NCBI GenBank assembly: GCA_963717125.1
Contig: CAVQVG010000019.1
Location: 558,001-622,000, forward strand
Length of the DNA: 64,000 nt
Source: RYN-230 sp963717125
Lineage (GTDB): Bacteria > Actinomycetota > Actinomycetes > Streptosporangiales > Streptosporangiaceae
Direction: 5' to 3'
This document shows, piece by piece, positions 60,852 to 64,000 of this stretch. A program made the translations under genes and the position numbers. Position 1 is the first letter of the stretch. Each line of letters begins with the position of its first letter. Below the pieces are notes generated by a model, which made no database searches, was not told the origin of the DNA, and worked only from the letters and a program-made list of their open reading frames with translations.

Positions 60852-61192
60852 GATCATCATGCACCTTCGATGCCGTGTTCACTGCGGCAGGCATCAGGAT
60901 TCTCGCCAGCCCACCGCAGGCACCCACAGCGAACGCCGTCTGCGAAAGGATCATCGGCACCCTCCGCCGGGGGCTCCTCGACCAGTTGCTGATCGTCAAT
61001 GAGCATCACCTGCGACGAGTGCTGACCGAATACATGGTGCACTACAACACAGCCCGGCCGCACCGTGCCCTTGGCCAGCTCCCACCGGCTCGGGCGCACA
61101 CCCGGCCACCGGAGATCAACCTCGCCGAGCACCGGATCCGCCGAAAACAAGTCCTTGGCCGACTCACACACGAATACCAGATCGCCGCCTGA
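60852..61192 (+). pseudogene. Integrase-core transposase C-terminal fragment
   Basis: The frame reads TFDAVFTAAGIRILASPPQA, PTANAVCERIIGTLRRGLLD, HHLRRVLTEYMVHYNTARPH and ends LTHEYQIAA. The third catalytic Glu (CERIIGTLRR) is present, but the first two acidic residues and the N-terminus are gone; a stop precedes the fragment. It is a 5'-truncated IS481/IS3-type gene. Confidence 0.75.
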
Positions 61193-61294
61193 CCGCCCCG
61201 CCCTGCTGCGAGAAGGAGCAGGTCACCACCACGATCGTGTATTCGGCCCCCACAAGATCCGGTCGATCCCCCGCCGCTGTGCCGCCTGGTCCAC

Positions 61295-61480
61295 CCTCAT
61301 CTGGAACCAGGCCCACATGCGACGGACCCTGAGCGACTACGAGGCCCACCACAATCGGCACCGGCCGCACCGCTCTCCCAGCGGCGCCGCGCCGCTCAAA
61401 CCGCTACCGAGCCGGTCGATCTCGACATGTGCCGCATCCGAAGACAAGCTCGGGCCGGCGGCCTGACCACGCTGTTGATG
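61295..61480 (+). pseudogene. Second transposase C-terminal scrap, frameshifted
   Basis: NQAHMRRTLSDYEAHHNRHR and PHRSPSGAAPLKPLP occur in one frame, and then EPVDLDMCRIRRQARAGGL in another, which together match the tail of a different integrase-core transposase. It lies about 100 bases after the first fragment, so two unrelated elements decayed at the same place. Confidence 0.6.
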
Positions 61481-61541
61481 CCCATCACCCGGAGCGTATA
61501 CAGGCAGCGGGCCGGCGCCATCGTCGCCGCAGTGGCAGGCG

Positions 61542-61585
61542 AGCTACTGCGCTGGCAGCAGCCGGCTGCTGCCAGCGCAGTAGCT
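61542..61585. repeat. Perfect 44-bp palindrome
   Basis: Bases 61542-61563 are the exact reverse complement of 61564-61585, with no spacer; the centre is GCCGGC. As RNA it forms a 20-bp-plus hairpin. It stands between transposase scraps and the DUF6069 gene. A bidirectional terminator or the junction of a lost element are the simplest readings. Confidence 0.85.
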
Positions 61586-61686
61586 AACCAGACGCCAGCA
61601 GGACGATGCCCGATTACCCGAGCGCGGGACAGCCTGGTGATCAGCGGCGCAACCGGGCGCTGCGAGCCACACGAGGGAGTACGCAC

Positions 61687-62130
61687 ATGCTCACCACCGC
61701 CCCCGCCCCCGCCCCCGCCGTGCCGGATATCAAGCCGGGCCGTGCCCGGGCGCTGTGCGCCGCGAGCGGCGCACTGGCGGCAGCCCTCGCCTGGACCGTG
61801 GAAGTCCCGCTGCTAGGCATCCACCTGAACTTCCGCTTCGGCACCAGCCACATCCAGATAATCGCGGTCAGTCAGGTCATCGGCGCCACCGTGGCCGCCT
61901 CGCTGCTCGGCTGGCTGCTGCTCGCGGTGCTGGACCGGCGTACCCCGCATGCCCGGGCCCTGTGGACCAGCATGGCGGTGGTGGGGCTGGCCGCGTCGCT
62001 GGCACTGCCGCTGGCCGCCGCGACCACCACCGCGACCACCACCTCGGCCGTCGTCGGGCTAGTCGTGATGCACCTGACGATCGGGGCCGTGGTGATCCCC
62101 GCCATGGCCCGCACCGCGTCGGCGCGCTGA
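61687..62130 (+). CDS. DUF6069 family membrane protein
   Basis: A 147-residue protein with four transmembrane helices: a first helix around LCAASGALAAALAWTVEVPL, then IAVSQVIGATVAASLLGWLL, then TSMAVVGLAASLALPLAA, and AVVGLVVMHLTIGAVVIPAM. This matches the small actinobacterial DUF6069 family. GAGGGAG precedes ATG 61687 at good spacing. The role is unknown. It is monocistronic. Confidence 0.8.
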   Translation: MLTTAPAPAPAVPDIKPGRARALCAASGALAAALAWTVEVPLLGIHLNFRFGTSHIQIIAVSQVIGATVAASLLGWLLLAVLDRRTPHARALWTSMAVVGLAASLALPLAAATTTATTTSAVVGLVVMHLTIGAVVIPAMARTASAR

Positions 62131-62159
62131 CAGGCACCAGAACGCCGGGACAGCGCGAC

Positions 62160-62600
62160 CGTCCCGGCCGCAGTTAGAGCCTGTTTGAGAACTCGCGGCC
62201 CGGCCAGCGGCATAACCTGTAACACTTCGTGATCTTTCGGTTGCTGCCTGCGATCACCCGCGCGGCGGGGGGTCCTGATAGCGGCGGTGGTGTCAACTCC
62301 CTGCCACGCCAGGAGCCCTTTGATGGCTTTGTACTTTGTCCTGCGCGATAACGCATCTTCACGGCCCGCCGCGGCGGTGGCCTGCCGCTGCTGCACGGCC
62401 GGGTCGCGCAGCACCCGGGCACGCCGGCACCCTCGGACATGAGCGACGCGGACCGGGCCTGGCTCGCCGCGCTGGCGCGGATTGTGCCACGCCGGCGCTG
62501 GGCCGAGGTGTTCCCGGTCACGCCCGCGACGCTCCCGGCCTGGCACCGGAGGTTGGCCGCGAAGAAGTATGGCACGAGTCCACTGGGTCACCCCGAACCG
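62160..62600 (+). pseudogene. Decayed insertion-sequence region with transposase N-terminal scrap
   Basis: GAGCCTGTTTGAGAACTCGC near 62177 looks like the outer end of an IS5-type element. Further on, the frame around 62439 reads SDADRAWLAALARIVPRRRW, then AEVFPVTPATLPAWHRRLAA, which is the helical N-terminal part of an integrase-core transposase. After KKYGTS the match stops. Nothing between these pieces is interpretable. Confidence 0.5.
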
Positions 62601-62656
62601 GACGGGGTACTTTCGTGCGGGCAGAATCCTGTGATCCCGGCGGTAGCCTGTCCGGT

Positions 62657-63307
62657 GTGGAACGCGCCAGGGTTGCGGTTGCGGACCTGGATGAGGAGTC
62701 GGCGGTCTGGCTGCGCCGCCTGGGCGGCGGTGGCGGGGAGCGGCAGGCGGCTGAGCGTGAGCTGCACGCGAGGCTGGTCCGCATCGCGCTGGCCGAAGTC
62801 TTGCGCCGGTCGGCCGGCACTCCGGTGACCGGCCCGGAGCTCGGCGACGTCGCGTGCCAGGCCGCTGGTGACGCCATGCTTGCGGTCCTGGCCAAGCTCG
62901 GTGAGTTCCGTGGCGAGAGCCGGTTCATCACGTGGGCGTACCGGTTCGTCATCTTGGAGGTGTCCAGCAAGCTCGGCAGGCACTACTGGCGCAACCCGCC
63001 GGTCGCGCTGGACGCCGGTCAGTGGGAGCGGCTTCCCGGCCGGCTCGGGATCGATCCGGCGCGGCAGGCGGAGGCGGCGGGCCTCCTGACGGAGGTGCGG
63101 CGGGTCGTCGAGGAGGAGCTGGCCAGCCACCAGCGGCGGGTCTTCGTGGCGATCGCGGTGGACGGGATACCGCTGGATGCGCTGGCCGCCGAGCTGGGCG
63201 TGCGGCGTAACGCCATTTACAAGGTGATTTTCGACGCGCGGCGTAAGATCCGCCGGGCGCTGGTCGCTAACGGGTACCTGGATGAGCCGGGGTTGGAGCG
63301 GCGATGA
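62657..63307 (+). CDS. Sigma-70 family (ECF-like) RNA polymerase sigma factor
   Basis: A 216-residue sigma factor from GTG 62657. Region 2 has GEFRGESRFITWAYRFVILE (region 2.3/2.4-like aromatic cluster), and region 4 has VEEELASHQRRVFVAIAVDG and LAAELGVRRNAIYKVIFDAR, a helix-turn-helix. TAGCCT (62644-62649) ends seven bases before the GTG, so the message is probably leaderless. An in-frame extension to 62336 exists but covers transposase scrap. The next gene overlaps by ATGA and encodes a small zinc-binding-like protein, the usual anti-sigma arrangement. Confidence 0.85.
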   Translation: MERARVAVADLDEESAVWLRRLGGGGGERQAAERELHARLVRIALAEVLRRSAGTPVTGPELGDVACQAAGDAMLAVLAKLGEFRGESRFITWAYRFVILEVSSKLGRHYWRNPPVALDAGQWERLPGRLGIDPARQAEAAGLLTEVRRVVEEELASHQRRVFVAIAVDGIPLDALAAELGVRRNAIYKVIFDARRKIRRALVANGYLDEPGLERR

Positions 63308-63519
63308 GTGAGCGGGGCAGGCTGGAGCGGTTCCTGCGGACCGACCCGCGCGACGCCGGCTGCGACGAGGCGCTGGCCGTCCTGCATATCTACGTCAACC
63401 TGGTGGCTGCCGGCGAGGACGCGGCCGGGCGCTATCCCGGGGTCGCCGCTCACTTGCTGGCCTGCGGTCCGTGCGATGAGGACTTCACCGGGCTCCTCAT
63501 GGCGGTCACCAGTGGCTAG
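63304..63519 (+). CDS. Small putative zinc-binding anti-sigma-like protein (71 aa)
   Basis: A 71-residue protein that overlaps the sigma gene stop (ATGA). It has GCDEALAVLHIYVNLVAAGE and then HLLACGPCDEDFTGLLMAV. The His-x3-Cys-x2-Cys element is the core of zinc anti-sigma (ZAS/zf-HC2) domains, with an upstream Cys as fourth ligand. It has no membrane helix, so it would act in the cytoplasm. Regulation of the cotranscribed sigma factor is inferred from motif and position. Confidence 0.7.
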   Translation: MSERGRLERFLRTDPRDAGCDEALAVLHIYVNLVAAGEDAAGRYPGVAAHLLACGPCDEDFTGLLMAVTSG

Positions 63520-64000
63520 CGCGGCGGATAACCCGGCAGGCGCGGCGGGCGGCCGCGAGGTACTGGCGTTCGACCTGTACGGGACGCTGGTTGACCCGAT
63601 CGCCATCTCCACCGGCCTCGGCCAGGTTCTCGGCGGCTGTGACGGCCGCGAGGCGGCCAGGCTGTGGCGGCTGAAGCAGCTGGAATACTCTTTCCGGCTC
63701 ACGGCGATGGGCCAGTATGAGGACTTCCGCTGGGTGACGTCACGCGCGCTTGACTTCGCCCTCATCTCCATCGGGGCAGACCTGCCGGACGGGCAGGCCC
63801 AGCGGCTAGTCGAGCTCTATGACCATCTGCGGCCGTTCCCCGACGCGGTCCCCGCCCTGCGGGCGCTGGCCAGCCTGGGGTATGAGCTCGCGGTGCTTTC
63901 CAACGGGACCGCGGCCATGATCAGGAACTGCCTTGATAACAGCGGTCTTGGGGGGTTCTTCGCCGAGCGGATCAGCGTCGATGAGGTCCGCGTGTTCAAG
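63512..64000 (+). CDS. HAD family hydrolase, haloacid dehalogenase type II, cut at right edge
   Basis: 163 codons from GTG 63512 to the right edge. Motif I is VLAFDLYGTLVDP with the nucleophile Asp, motif II is ELAVLSNGTAAMIRNCLDNS with Ser, and the cap region contains RLWRLKQLEYSFRLTAMGQY, as in (S)-2-haloacid dehalogenases. The Lys and Asp motifs would lie beyond the edge. The start overlaps the anti-sigma-like stop, so it is the third gene of the sigma operon. Confidence 0.85.
   Translation, partial: MASAADNPAGAAGGREVLAFDLYGTLVDPIAISTGLGQVLGGCDGREAARLWRLKQLEYSFRLTAMGQYEDFRWVTSRALDFALISIGADLPDGQAQRLVELYDHLRPFPDAVPALRALASLGYELAVLSNGTAAMIRNCLDNSGLGGFFAERISVDEVRVFK

Overview
The window looks like chromosomal DNA of a high-GC actinobacterium, from the Streptomyces/Streptosporangiales/Catenulispora side of the phylum. 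The evidence is the strong G/C bias at third codon positions, GTG starts and ATGA/GTGA stop-start overlaps, probable leaderless promoters (TAnnnT 6-7 nt before the start codon), large LuxR-type AAA regulators, and actinobacterial families such as DUF6461, DUF3995 and DUF6069. Genus cannot be fixed from the sequence alone. All product calls come from reading motifs, not from searches.

Layout. 1-3.3 kb: an alpha-E / circularly permuted ATP-grasp pair with a divergent transglutaminase, a recurrent peptide-type cassette. 3.3-8 kb: a secreted CBM2 protein, then a TetR regulator divergent from an NmrA-type reductase, with truncated aldehyde dehydrogenase and SDR remnants on either side. 8-15.2 kb: orphan genes and wreckage: a DUF6461 protein, an unrecognised 380-aa protein, an IS6 element that interrupts an LLM oxidoreductase remnant, an IS630 scrap, a frameshifted histidine kinase and a DUF3995 protein. 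15.2-24.4 kb: an all-minus run with an MMPL transporter, an MBL-fold hydrolase, a DHA2 exporter and a LuxR-family AAA regulator. 24.5-32.3 kb: a decay zone with transposase fragments, a frameshifted ParB-like gene, a frameshifted SMI1/KNR4 protein, an IS630 copy with a stop codon and an internal deletion, an internally deleted element with intact inverted repeats, and a secreted GH5 enzyme with a ricin-type lectin domain. 32.3-37.7 kb: an NmrA/TetR pair with two clear operators, a 2H phosphoesterase, and a two-gene unit: a haem-oxygenase-like protein (frameshifted) followed by a MurL-like PP-loop enzyme. 38 kb: the 3' half of a tRNA-Tyr gene inside a cluster of YGTCCGT repeats, resembling an attachment site.

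The main functional unit is a minus-strand operon of about 18 kb (56.6 to 38.4 kb) with almost no gaps. In transcription order it encodes an amidohydrolase, a complete branched-chain-amino-acid-type ABC importer (binding protein, permease, permease-ATPase fusion, ATPase), a ThDP-dependent decarboxylase/lyase, a CocE-type esterase, a three-subunit molybdenum hydroxylase, an aryl/acyl-AMP ligase, a second amidohydrolase, an SDR, a TrmB-type regulator and a GrdB-like protein with Cys in its redox motif. It reads as an uptake-and-catabolism pathway for an organic acid, probably aromatic or heteroaromatic. The substrate is inference.

57-64 kb: an alpha/beta hydrolase divergent from a second LuxR-type AAA regulator whose P-loop is split by one extra G, transposase scraps, a 44-bp perfect palindrome, a DUF6069 membrane protein, and a sigma factor / zinc anti-sigma-like / HAD hydrolase operon that runs off the right edge. 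Several otherwise healthy genes carry single-base frameshifts, so indel errors in the assembly must be excluded before these are treated as biology.
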